64,000 bases of DNA from Gloeopeniophorella convolvens (taxonomy: Eukaryota; Basidiomycota; Agaricomycetes; Russulales). Each line of letters opens with the position of its first letter. Within the stretch, counting starts at the first letter, position 1. A program made the position numbers and the translations under genes. Positions 1 to 11,364 of the stretch are shown here, piece by piece. The stretch covers positions 23,376 to 87,375 of the forward strand of contig WTXD01000088.1 in the NCBI GenBank assembly GCA_022496205.1. The letters are read 5' to 3'. The notes under the pieces were generated by a model. That model ran no database searches. It saw only the letters and a list, made by a program, of their open reading frames with translations, and was not told the DNA's origin.

Positions 1-1540
1 ATGCGCTCGCATCAATCGGACAAAAGGAAAGCCTCGAGGGACGCACGAAAACGTTCATTCCTTGCGTATGTTTGAATAAGGTAGGCACAATCGCAGATAT
101 GCCGCATCATCGTCAGGAGTACCTGGGTCTGTTTCGAGTTCGGGACGGTGTTTTTCAGGAATTTCGCGTTGTCAAGAAGGTCGAACGCGTCGTGGATGGC
201 CTGGAGCAGCTTTCGCACGTTATCGTCACGCTCAATTTGCACCAAGAAAGTCTGAACGTAGGAGTCAGAATCATCACGTATGGATCGACGATGCCTGGAA
301 CCGTACCTTCGGGATGAATGAGAGGATGCTCCAAGCCATCTTCGCATAGGGGTGAAGCTGGAAAGAGAATCTTGGTCCTGTGTCACAGAGTAAGGATACG
401 AAACACGCACCTCTGAGACCTTGTCCAATACGTCTACCACCCCACTGATCTTGTCAATCACGACTCCCCATGTTGCGCAGAAATTTCCCGCGCGGGACAG
501 CTGATCTGGGGCCTGGGTCGCGCTATCCGCGAGTGTCTTCACCACCCCTGGAGCGGAAGTCATTCGGCTCGTCGTCTCGTCCACGCGGCCCAGAGCTTCC
601 TCGGCGAGAAGCGTCTCAGAAGGGACATCTTCCAATGCCGGCGTGGGCGGGTTGCTGTTAGAGGGAGCACCGCCCGGGAGTTGTCCGAGGGTTGTAAATG
701 TGTCAGGATGGGATGGAACTGGTTTGGGAGTGAAAGCATCCGCAGGGGTCGACCAATAAGGCATGTTTGAGACCGTGATCTCTACGCGAATGATGACTAC
801 TCGTTTTAGCTTGACAGGGGCGTCTTTCTCAGGCCTGATATCGAAGGCTACAATGAGGCGCTCAGGTTCGACGAGGGATCCAGTGGAGCGGCCACGTACT
901 ATGCAAAGAAGAGAAACGAGTGAACTCGAACGGCACCTCTACTGTTCCCAGCAGGTCATTCCGTCCCTCTCGTTTCACGAAAAGGCGTAGCACAAGACGT
1001 GAGGAGTCGTCAATGGTGCTGTGAAAACGAAAAGTGAGCTGAACGTTGGGATAGGGGTGATCAAACCAAGTTACAAAGGTTCAAGCATCTGATCCCACGT
1101 CACTGATCGATTCCTGCTCTCGACGCCCTGCGTCTCCTTCGTTATGACTCCATCAGTTGCACTGATAGAAAATTGCGGTGCTTGGCCGAACGACTTTCGA
1201 AGCATGTCTACGGGCGATCTGTGAGGAAGGCCGTCCACCCGAAGGACTACAGAAGAACGGTCAATTTGGGACTGCCGGAAACTGAAGCTTAAGCGCTCAC
1301 CCTTCAACGTGAGCCGGATACTCTGCACCCCGGGTGTGACTTGGCCAACGCGGGCGCTAGTTTGTGGACATTTCAGCGCCAAACAAGGTAAAGTCCAGAC
1401 TGGACCTGACTGGACGTACCCCGAGGTCACAGCATCGGATCTAAGTTGCCCGGTCCTAGTGAAGCATCTACTCAGATCTATCATTTGGTTAGTGACAGGA
1501 TTACTTACGAGACTGGCTGCTCCTGATTACTTGTAGCCAT
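1..1540 (-). CDS. NLR0: 5' part of a type-B C2-NACHT-WD40 gene, cut by window edge
   Basis: This is the N-terminal part of a STAND/NLR receptor; NACHT and WD40 parts lie left of position 1. Exons read on the minus strand: 1509-1540 (ATG at 1540), 1420-1455, 1075-1356, 900-1018, 411-847, 307-357, 47-251, then a donor at 41-46. All phases join without a stop. The first exons give a C2-like beta sandwich (motifs VLRVDGLPHRS and TDGVITKETQ, then a valine-rich strand exon). Next come a Pro/Ser-rich linker, a helical stretch (DQLSRAGNFCATWG, DKISGVVDVLDKVSE), the short exon HPYAKMAWSILSFIPK and a helix beginning at IERDDNVRKLLQAIHDAF. The same plan recurs in NLR1-NLR4, which supports the start and the boundaries. 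The conserved ATG...GTCTC/GTAAGT first exon decided the start. No lesion is seen in the visible part. Confidence 0.8.
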
Positions 1541-1978
1541 ATTCCGATTCTCTAAACGTCACTCGACAGAACGTGCTGCAAGGAGGTTCAGTGAAATCGC
1601 CGTGAGAGGGGAGTCGTGGTAGAGACAAGGCCAACAAGCAGAGTTGACAAGAGCAGAGCACTTGGTGCGGGGAGGTAACGTGGGAGCTAATAGGCGTGTG
1701 GGGGCGGCGATAAGACGCTTCTTAATTGCCATGTATGGGACGAGGACAGGTCAGCGCTTGAGCTGGCCATGGAGTATTTCTGGACGCGAGGCTGAGCCTG
1801 GTGGTTTGAAGAGTGGTTGTGTTGGATGCATCGCTATTCTCGGTCAGGCGTCCTGTTGAGGCCTCACCGCAAGCACTGGTGCCAGTGGCAGTCAGGGGGC
1901 CGCCGACAGGCGTGTCGCCGTCAGTATCGAACAGTCGAATTAAATCAGGTCGACAGCCTGTGCTGTGCTCGACGTTTA
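1541..1978 (-). promoter_or_regulatory. Conserved upstream/5'UTR block of NLR0
   Basis: This block carries no gene. It is clearly related to 18369-18840 upstream of NLR2 and 41409-41860 upstream of NLR4, including a stretch that is pyrimidine-rich on the minus strand near 1560-1740. It probably contains the core promoter and 5'UTR of the type-B NLR genes. No TATA-like box is convincing. The right end of the block is interrupted by the inserted element at 1979. Confidence 0.45.
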
Positions 1979-2901
1979 GGGCCTGATCGGTACGCCGGAA
2001 TGGAATGGGTCGGAAAGGAAATCCCCCGCCAAAAAGCGTGGGAACCGGAAAGCGTCCGGAATGAGTCTGAGTCCCCTTTCCGACCTCCAACCCAACCCGA
2101 CCCCAGAAAGCCCGGGAATCCCGGTCCGGGACGTCACCGGGTTGTCACGTCGTGCGTTTCGTCGTGTTCCGTCGCGGCGCAAGTCGTCGCGTTTCTGATC
2201 CTCAATCCTGTCTCTGCATCCTCTCTCCCTCTGGCACTTACCCTGTCTTTTGGCATATCAAACTCGAAGGCTGCTTGGTCCCCGGGCCCCATTGGCACCC
2301 TCTTGGCCTCTATGGGACAGTCTAGGAGTGCTGCCTGCTGGAGTACAAGTTGTGCTCTGTTCGGACTCCCGACTGGGCCGCCTTCCCGGATACTCTCTCG
2401 ATCCCCTGGCTCGCTCCCACTTCTGCCTCGCTCTACCCTTTGCTCTCTAGTCCTTGCATGCAAAACTCGACCCCGGCCTCCGCCTCCACTATATAATTAT
2501 TTGGAGCAGAATTTTGCAGTTCCAGACGAAGAAATGGCGGGCGCATCATCACTTTATGTACATTTTTGTTGTGTTTGGCCATTCAAGCCCCAGCTCCCAA
2601 AAACCCATGTGATTGCCCCATTGTAAATGTATTAAATCTACCCTACAGCCTTGTAGTATAAGATGTAGTATTGCCTCCTCTTCAACCATTTGTTCAATAA
2701 GGGAGATGTAGATCAGATTTAGATGGTGGTAAGTAGTGGTAGATAACAGTGAGGCTCAGAAATGCACCCAGTGACGGGTCTGTGACTACAAGTGACGACA
2801 AGTGACTGTTTCCGGGTCGGGTTGTGTCAAACGGGAGTCGGAAAGTCACGTGCCATCCTATTCCAGTCCGACCCATTCCAGTCCGGTGTACCGATCAGGC
2901 C
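1979..2901. mobile_element. MITE-like non-autonomous DNA transposon (PIF/Harbinger style)
   Basis: The ends are inverted repeats: GGCCTGATCGGTAC at 1980-1993 matches the complement of 2888-2901, and the similarity continues for about 40 bp (GGAATGGGTCGGA-like). The paralogous regions near 10565, 18830 and 41860 run straight from a GACG(C/T)TTA-like sequence into CGAA..GCCACGTG, so the element is an insertion here. TTA flanks both sides, consistent with a 3-bp target duplication. TTA duplications with GGG/GGC-type ends are typical of PIF/Harbinger MITEs. The interior has no recognisable transposase. It separates the NLR0 promoter from the upstream CACGTG box. Confidence 0.7.
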
Positions 2902-2913
2902 TTTACAAACCGC

Positions 2914-2919
2914 CACGTG
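2914..2919. promoter_or_regulatory. Conserved CACGTG box upstream of NLR0
   Basis: A palindromic E-box/G-box CACGTG lies in the motif GCCACGTGTCTTCCAGTCC. The same box recurs upstream of NLR1 (10574), NLR2 (18842), NLR3 (28826), NLR4 (41870) and at the NLR5 junction (57938). Without the inserted element the box would lie about 450 bp from the NLR0 ATG, close to the 474 bp in NLR2. bHLH factors bind CACGTG; the role here is inferred. Confidence 0.4.
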
Positions 2920-3300
2920 TCTTCCAGTCCAATCTGTCGCTCGAGCGAATCAGCTCGAATCCAAACGAATTCGACGTGACAGTGACGCGCGACGCGTGAC
3001 GCGTGATGCATTGATGATCGAATGCTCACGGGCCACCATCATCAATCCACTGAACGCCTCACGCCTCATCCGCTTTGCTCATCTCGCTCATCTCGTCCTT
3101 CTCTGACGACGTGGTTCCCCCTATCCTCCTCATATCCGCAAGCCAGCCTTCACCTGGCGCTCTATCATGTGCACCGGGCCGCCAGGTGATTGATGAATAT
3201 GGTTTCGAGCGCTGCTTGCGTTCGATCAACTCCTCGTAGTGACGTACCAAGTATCATAGTCCATCGCTTGTGTGTACTGAAACGCGTCGCTGATACACCC
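2920..3300. repeat. Intergenic repeat block, no gene recognised
   Basis: The stretch holds direct repeats of GACGCGTGA type near 2980-3005. The segment from about 3060 (CCGCTTTGCTCATCTCGCTCATC) resembles 20715-20900 between RPC9 copy c and the NLR tail relic. No open frame is convincing. It is part of the duplicated intergenic material of the array. Confidence 0.4.
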
Positions 3301-3306
3301 ACGCAG

Positions 3307-3800
3307 GCGATTCGGTACCTCTCTGCGGACCAGCACCAGCCAACGCCCATGCAGACGCAGTAAGTCATTCAGGATCTCACCCGTAGATTTGCGGCCTTCA
3401 AACTCACCAAGGCTGGGAAGCCGCAAATCATAAACCTTACGCCCGTCGAGCCTGCCAAGCCTACGTCGTACGTGTGTCCTACCCCGCTTCGCGTGTTCGA
3501 TCTCAAGCACATGGCTCAGATTGTGGAACGAATGGAGGATCGGCTATGCGAGCGGGATGGAGGGAGTGCTTGACATCGTGCGTTCGTTTCTCTGCGCAAG
3601 CAACGCCGTCTGCCGGGCCCCCCGCACTCATGCTACTCGAGATTGTTGCCAGGACTTGCTTGGAGGATTATGGAATGGATGAATTGGGATAGGGACAGGA
3701 CGCAAATGAGGTCGAATTTATCGACGTAGGCGGGGGTACTGAGATCGGAGGCGATCTGGACGTCGACGATGAAAGATGCACCCCGCAATGCTTTCATATC
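3307..3800 (+). pseudogene. RPC9 pseudogene, copy a (RNA polymerase III subunit fragment)
   Basis: Two RPC9-like exons survive. The first follows an acceptor near 3306 and reads AIRYLSADQHQP, then meets an in-frame TAA after MQTQ, and continues as FKLTKAGKPQIINLTPVEP. The second follows an intron ending in CTCAG near 3517 and reads IVERMEDRL. The acidic C-terminus is broken. The motifs match the Rpc17/CRCP family signature (LTKAEKLQ, then VEE.EERL). The first exons are missing. It lies convergent to NLR1, as all copies do to an NLR or relic. Confidence 0.65.
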
Positions 3801-4330
3801 GCGGGAACAGATCTCGATGGTACGTTGTCCTTCCTCCCATTCGCAGCACTCACTGATCGATGTCAAACTTTGCAGTGACCTTCCCCTGTTACTTGCGTCG
3901 GATCGGCTAATCCGGCTCTAGCCCTAGTATGCTATACGCAAGCCACGAGTCGACTTCGTTGAATCCCGACGAGCCCTGCTTCATCGCTGGATTCTCTTCT
4001 CGACGCGGTGCCCTGGGTGCTGTAGGAAGCCTTTTGTGCGCCCTGAAGTATTGCATTATTGCTAATGAACGCCATGCTCTCGGGCCACATCATAAACCAT
4101 AGCCTCTCATGGTGCTTCGCGCTCGGACCTCCTCGAACAAGCATGCGCCATTCCGGTAGATGATGGTCCCATTTACTGTTCGAATTCGGATGGCACGTCT
4201 ACAGAGCATATATCAAGGACGCAGGGTGCCGTAACAACAGCGAGATAGTCACTAGATCCGTATAGGCAGACGAGCCACGAAAGGGTATTATAGTAGTGCA
4301 ATCGAAGGTAACACGAGATCGAGCCAAATT

Positions 4331-7300
4331 CTACAGCCCCTGTACGTAGCATTTCTCCCAATTCGATCCGTGAGCAAACCGATCCAGGTCTAGCTCCGTC
4401 TCGTGTGCCCCCGCCACCCAAGCACTACCCGGAAAATACAAACCGGCTCTGTGTACCTCTGGAACCCACATCACAAGTTCATCACCAGGACCGCGAATCC
4501 AACCAACGTCGCCATCGTCCCTGGATTGCCAGCTTCCGAAGCTGAGCGGGTTTCCAGTTGTGAGGCTTGCCTTGGACTGAGCGCGGGTTATGGGAAGGGA
4601 ATTGTCGCTAGGCTCGTCGACGTCTGCGGTGGGTGGGGGGTGGAGTACTCGACCGCGCGTGGCACCAGTACCCTTCTCTCCAATGGTAATCTTCCACAGC
4701 CGGACTGTTCGATCATCCGAACCGGATGCAACGAATCGACCATCTGGTGAGAACGCGATAGACTGGACCCAGTGCATGTGCCCTTGAAATGGCCCTGCGA
4801 CCGTTTCTCCTGTCCTGGAGTCCCAGACGCGAATCGTTCTGTCCCAGGATCCTGAGGCGAGATACTCGCCGTCAGGCGAAAATGCGACCGACTTGACGTC
4901 ACGAGAATGACCTCTGAATGGTCCCGCGACGGGCGACCCTGTCGTGGCATCCCAGACACGGATTGTCTCGTCCTGCGACCCCGACGCGACGCGTAGACCG
5001 TCAGGGGAGAACGCCACAGACAAAACCGAGTCCTTGTGCCCAACCAACGGCCCGGCCATGACCGCCCCTGTCTTGGCGTCCCAGATGCGAACCGTTCTGT
5101 CAACGGAGCTGGAGGCGATGCTCCGACCGTCAGGGGAAAATGCAACAGAGGACACGGCGTCGGTGTGCCCCTTCAATGGTCCAACAGCAAGCTGTCCTGA
5201 CAAGGAGTCCCAAATGCGCACCGTGGCGTCCATTGAACCCGAGGCGATGCGTTTGCCATCTGGAGCGAATGAGATTGAGAGGACCATGTCTGCATGCTCG
5301 AACGAAGACCGCAACGCCGCCTCTCCTGTCTCGCGGCGGTCCCAGATGCGAACTGTCCCGTCGTCCGATCCCGAGGCAATGAGATGCCCACCCGGCGAAA
5401 ATGCTACAGAGTTAACTTCATCGGCATGCCCTCTCAATGGCCCTGCAACCATCGCTCCGGACATGGAATCCCATATGCGGATCGTCTCGTCGCTTGAACC
5501 CGAGGCGATGTACTTCCCGTCATGCGAGAACGAGACGGAGCCGACGCCGCCCGTATGCCCATGATCATGAGGACGCTCGGCCGCCGTCACGCCGATACGG
5601 AGGTCCCAGATGCGAACTGTGTGGTCATTGGAGCCCGACGCGATTTGTCGGCCATTCGGCGAGAACGCAACAGAGCGGATCCAGTCCGTATGGCCACGGA
5701 AGGGACCAGCCACCATCTCTCCGGTGCCGGAGTCCCAGATGCGAATGGTCTTGTCATTCGAACCTGAGGCAATATTTCTGCCATCCGGCGAAAATGCAAT
5801 GGTGGAGACGAAGTTGATGTGCCCCATGAGTGGCCCCACGAGTAGCGCCCCGGACGTGGAATCCCAGATGAGGATGGTGCGGTCATCTGAGGCAGAGGCG
5901 ATGCACTTGCCATCTGGTGAGAACGCCACTGAGCGGACCCAATCCGTATGCCCCTCCAAAGGCCCTGCGGTCACCTCTCCCGTCGTGGAGTCCCACACGC
6001 AGACTGTATGGTCATATGATCCAGAGGCGATGCGAAAGCCATCCGGCGAGAACGCAATGGAGCAGATAGAACCGTAATGTTTCTCGAGTGGTCCTGCGAC
6101 TGGCGCTCCGGATCTGGCGTCCCAAACACGAATTGTCTGGTCGGCTGAGCTAGAGGCGACACGTTGTCCATTCGGAGAGAATGAGACCGACAGGACCGAA
6201 GCGCTGTGCCCAACCAACGGTCCCAACAACGTCTCTCCCGTCTTGAAATCCCAGACGCGGACAGAACTGTCGTCCGAGCCTGAGACAACATGAAGACCAT
6301 CTGGGGAGAAGGCGATCGAGTTGATGTCACTGGTGTGCCCCCGAAACGGCCCTGCAACCAGCTTTCCGGTGATGACATCCCACACACGGATCGTCCTGTC
6401 AGATGAACCCGACGCGACGCGCGTGCCATCCGGCGAGAATGCAACAGACAGACAGTGGCCGTCATGTGCTGGGATGACCATTTCGGTCATTGGCCAGCTG
6501 GACAGCCTGCCTCGTTTGACGGAAAGCACGTTGGGGAATACGCCCGCGTATCGGGAAGAGATGAGAGAGTTGGATGGCGTGAAGGGTAGGGAAGACAGGT
6601 AGATGTGGGGAGCGCTGCGGGCGATTGGCTCCGCGAAGTGCCGTGCGAACGCAAGAGCATCATCGATAAGCGCCGACAGAGCAGTCAGCCCGCCAAGTTG
6701 ATCCTGTTCGGAGTATTATATCAGAGAGTGTATGCAACGATGCCAGGGTGGAGTGACTACCCACCTCATCCCGCGTGCTGGAAAGCCACTTTTTGACAGT
6801 TCGCAATGCGGGTGATACCAATTCGATGAGTCCCCTGATGCTCAGGTACTCGATCCAGAACAGTAGTTTGTTCTCGAGGATGAATCGGACAAGGTCGTAT
6901 AGGTCGGGGTCGACGTCGGCGAGGTCCAGGTGGTAGTCCCAGAATCGACCACCATACAAGAGCGAGGGCGGGATGTGCTCAGAAATGCGAGCGCCGAGAT
7001 CTTTGATATCATGGTTTGCTTCGTACGACCTGGGAAGCTTGCAGATGTTGTGTTGAAGCTCACGCTTCATGGATTCGAGGGAGCACCTTGCCATCCGGTG
7101 GTGCGCCTTTCTCAAGTCGATATGAAACTCATCGCTCCTGGATTTATCAGTAAGGAAGTCTCGGAATGATGTGTGAAGCGGGACGATGGGAAGTGTGCGA
7201 TCGGACGCCGTGACATTGCTTAGCAGCGAACCAAGGCCGCCGACAACTGAAGTGACGGTCTCGTCTCCGTCGTGGTCCTGGGAGTATCGGTGAAGTGATG

Positions 7301-10124
7301 TCAGGGTATCGATGGATGATGGCTCAAATGCGGCGATGAGCTGTTCCATCACAGACTGGTAATACCGGTGTATGCGATGGTCTTTGAATTTGAACCGCGC
7401 CTTCAGTACAGTGTGATACAGCTTGTCCAGAGGGTCCACTCCTTTGCTTTCGCTCGACAGGTGCAGAAGGTCATCGATACACAGCTCCACGGTGAGCCCA
7501 TCCGGAGGGTTCTGGACGTAATCGCAGGCGACAGCAGCCCACTGGAAAGATCGCTCTGCCTTGGCTGCCAGCCTCCTCGCATCCGGCTCGCGGCCACGAA
7601 GTTGTTGCAGACAATAGACAAGGATGTCATCTTTCGCATTGGTGGAGAGGGTTGGATCATGAATGTCGATGATCCGAGTGGAGGACGCGCCGGAAAAGGT
7701 GGGCCCAATCCGCTTCTCGGGTCGTGACGTGATGAAGAATCGGAAATTTGAAGGGAGCTGGGGTATGTGGTCGGCGAGGAATGTGTGCAGGCCCTGGCGA
7801 CTAGAAACATCTCCGCTCTCGTCTAGTGCATCGATGACGACAAACACAGGGCCGACCAGGTGCAAGTCTTCGAGCGGTTTCTGCAACAACTGGGTGAAGA
7901 GTGTGTAGTAGTCTGTTGCGCCCAGCCGAAGCGACGTGTTACTCTTGACAACCCTGCCGAGCGTGGCTTTGAAAGAAGGATAACGATCGCAAAGGTCACG
8001 GATGAGCGTCGTGAGTAGGAGGTATGAATTGCGCTCGGATCGCTCGCCCCGAACGAAGACGAAAGAGGAACAGAGACGACCCATGTCATGAAAGCGCCCG
8101 GCGACCTCATGCGCGATGGAAGACTTGCCCGTACCAGCTTGCCCGAAGAGCACAAGGGTACGTGCGGAATCGGGGTCGTTTGCCCATTCGACGATATATT
8201 CGAGGAAGGCTGCGCGGGTTCCTGGGATGCATCCCTTGTCGGGCCTGAAGCGAGAGCCCGTCCCGTAAGGAATTTCACGGATCTTTGCGTCCAAGCCTGT
8301 ACACGTAATTGTGAGTTGCCTGTCAGGACGCTCTGCATGACGCCACGCACCAATACCGGCAATATCCTTCTGAATGTCCTCGATCTGGCAAGCGATACCC
8401 TCCAGCTTGCGCGAGATATTCTCGATGCCGCCTTTTACTTTGTAGACAGCTGCTCCGGTGGTAACAGAAACTTGGCGTAAGAAAGCTTCTCGGAGGTTCA
8501 AGAGAGTTTCTCGGTAGTTCTTCACTTGCTCTTCAACACCCCTCCCAATATTTGCGAAGAGCCGCTCCCCTGCCGGTCAAGGCCTATGTCAGTCATCATT
8601 CAATGGCCCCACCGATTTGGGACATACGAAATGCCGTATCGGCGGCGTATGTTTGAATGAAATCGCCGCAGTCACAGACATGTCGCAACATTGCCAACAT
8701 GATTTCCTTCTGCTTCGAATTCATGCTCAATGCTAGGCCCTCCGTAGCCAGAAGATCAAAGGCATCGTGGATGACCTGGAGGAGCGCCTGTACATGGCGA
8801 TCACGCTCTACCTGCGCGAGAAACGCCTGCGAAGTATTGTCCGATGTGAGCGCAGCGTCGTTTGACCAGAGATACGCTCAACGCACCTTTGGGATGAAGG
8901 ATAGGATGCTCCACGCCATCTTCGCATAAGGGTGGACCTAGGAAGCCAATGTCAGGCAAATCAGACACGGTCAAGACACGTGTGTGGGTACCTCCGCGAT
9001 CTTGTCTGTGATATCCACGATCCACTGGATCTTGCCAATCACACTCTCCCACGTGTCGTACAGGTTACCCAGCTGGCTGAGCTTGTCCGGAAGTCCATCT
9101 GCTTGCTCCAGGGCGGCAGTGTGTGATTCAGAAGCGTGCGTCATCTGCCCCATCGCATCATTGGCGCGGCGCAGAGCGCCCAAGGCCAGAGATGCCTCGG
9201 GAGAGTCATCTCGCACTGGAGGCGGGATGAGAGCGGTAAGTTTCGAGGAAATATCGGGTGCGTGAGGTCCAGTGGGTTGGTCATGACGTTCGGCCACATT
9301 GATGACCCCGCGCGGCGTAAGAGATTGTGGCTCTAACACTGTGACTCCCACGTATAGGGTCACACTCTCCTTTGACTGCACAGCCGTGCCATTGTCAAGT
9401 ATGACGCCAAAATCTGCATTTATAGGGATAAGGTCGTTGACAGAGACAACCAGGGCATGTAACACGCACCGCGCGGAGGAACACGAAGCTCTTCGAACGA
9501 CAGATTGGCCAGCCCAACAAGGTCGTCGCGTTGATTCTTTCTCGAGAATAGCCGGAGGGTAAGATGTGAATGCGTATTGATGGTACTACCGAAAATGTAA
9601 GCTGGGCGTCGGGTCTCGAGCATGACACGAGCTCACAAGTGTGTGAGCACCTCGTTCCATCGGGTGGAATGCCATTCCCTCTTGACAGCTCTTGTTTCCT
9701 TCGTTGTCGCCCCATCGGCGACCGCGACATAGAAGCGTCGAGCCCCGCTGAGAAGCTCCCGAATTTTAAAAGTCCCACGAGCAAGACCGTCTGCTCGAAG
9801 CACTGCAGCAGATGGGTTCTCAGCCTTGGTATTCCGGAAGCGTTCGTAATCAAAGGCTCACCATTAATAGAAATGAGCAACTGAGCGCTGCGCGGCTCGG
9901 GTACACTCGCTGACGGACGTTCATCTGTCGGGATGCTGCTCGGGGACGGCTCGTTGGACGAAGATGCCATGATGAATAGACGACGCACACTGGGCTCGTT
10001 TCTCGAGATACAGATTGCACTGGCCTGGCGAACGAGCACATTCCGCGGCCATCAGCTTGATGGCGTGTCCAAATATGTTCACTTACAGGCTCGGCGCCAA
10101 TTCTCTCTCGTCGCTTGTCCCCAT
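4331..10124 (-). pseudogene. NLR1: type-A C2-NACHT-WD40 gene with one frameshift
   Basis: Exons on the minus strand: 10087-10124 (ATG at 10124), 9989-10024, 9637-9935, 9470-9585, 8992-9413, 8887-8937, 8628-8826, 6765-8569 (with a possible in-frame intron 8297-8350), 4331-6703. The NACHT exon has Walker A GQAGTGKSS, Walker B VFVVIDALDES and the sensor FFITSRPE. The last exon holds 14 WD40 repeats ending in the conserved tail with ELVMWVPEVHRAGLYFPG. Exon 3 is one nucleotide short relative to NLR3: the C2 frame breaks near 9827-9833, after NASGI. All other exons keep phase. Either the gene is a recent pseudogene or the protein starts downstream. Family role: nucleotide-switched receptor, with WD40 propellers as the sensor. 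Confidence 0.85.
8297..8350 (-). other. Candidate 54-nt in-frame intron in the NLR1 NACHT exon
   Basis: On the minus strand the segment begins GTGCGT and ends GTACAG, and it contains CTCAC as a possible branch site. It sits exactly where the type-B genes have a frame-changing 50-nt intron. At 54 nt and without a stop it can be removed or retained without changing frame, adding 18 residues before LDAKI. Confidence 0.5.
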
Positions 10125-11330
10125 GTCCTATCTTCGTGCGGTCTGCTCTACTGGATACACAGGGTTGAGTGCGCCTGTGTCAGGTGTGGAAGGTAAGAGT
10201 GAAGAAAATTGGTAGTATTGCCTTCGCAGGTAAGGTGGCAGTGATGTTGGGCCCACGCCGCGTCAGGCTACAGGCACGGTGACAGGTGCCGTCAGCGGTA
10301 GACGACCCTCTGCCCAAATACCTCGTTTGGGACGACTTGGAGCTTCTTTCCTATGCGTTAGCAGTCCGGTGTGGACAAGCCCCCTGATCAAATCCGGAAA
10401 GCATTGAGGACAAACGAAGAGCTTAACAAGGACTATAGTCATCTGAAGGGACTCGAGCGGCGGCGCCACCGGAAGTTGTATTGAAGACTCGGACTGGCCG
10501 ATGCTGAACTGTGTAACGGGTTACCGGTCACGGTCCAATCGGTCGTCAGCTCTACTCGACGCTTACGAATCGCCACGTGTCCTCCAGTCCGATCTGTCGC
10601 CCCGACCCTCCGAATCACCTTCGACAGTCTTTGCCTTTCCGCACTGCGATCCATCGTGCGCACGAGCTTACACCATTGGCAGCCTTCCCGGTTCCGTTAC
10701 CCATGGCCAAGTTACACGTCACACTCGAAATCTTTTCCGTTCCTCATAATCGTCGGCGAGTACTGGATACGTGCCCTACTTACAGGGGCCGCATTCCTCC
10801 ATAGCAACGAGGGTTGCTTGGCCCATACCTGGCCACAGCGCCTGAAGCTGGGGCTAAACCACACCATCCACATGCACACGTTGCCTCAATGTCCCGTGAG
10901 GAGCTAGGACGATGATGTGCAACGATCTCAGGGCAACTCTCCTAGTAGGCCCCGCGCTCACAATCACGTTCTCGCGATTTCTGCACGCCATTTGGGTGGA
11001 GGTGCGCCATTTGTCGCTCGTCCCGCATCAAACGGCTGATCATTTTTCGCGCTCCGAAGGCCATCTTAAACGGTTCGACGAACTGCCTGTTGTCATGCGC
11101 GCAAACACCAAGAGACACTGAAAGCCCTGCGTGCATACCTGCGTCTTTCGGGCGAGAGGCCGCAGGCTGCCAACATGTACTCGTTGACCCTGCCGAAATT
11201 CCCCGCGCGCACCCTACCTCCTAGTCATCTCAAGCAGACTTCGTAACGGAAGATAGTCGTTCCGTTTCAAGTGCGCCTCCCTGTGCGTGCGGTGCTGCCA
11301 TCCCCATGATACCAGGTCGCCTTTCTTGCT
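10125..11330. repeat. NLR1 upstream region with CACGTG box (10574) and block X
   Basis: 10125-10500 is related to 28380-28700 upstream of NLR3 and probably holds the type-A promoter. 10560-10620 contains GCCACGTGTCCTCCAGTCC, shared with the type-B units. About 10900-11330 (block X) is repeated at about 19120-19600 and 42100-42560. Its best conserved frame contains AYLRLSGERPQAANMY on the plus strand, but no full gene can be built and I do not recognise a family. It may be a pseudogene carried in the duplication unit. Confidence 0.4.
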
Positions 11331-11364
11331 CTTATTCCCTCTGCGCGCTGCTGAGAGTCTGCTA

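Noticed and set aside
2980..3005. Short GACGCGTGA repeats as a CRISPR-like or regulatory array
   Set aside because: Only a few imperfect units are present without spacers, and the organism is eukaryotic.
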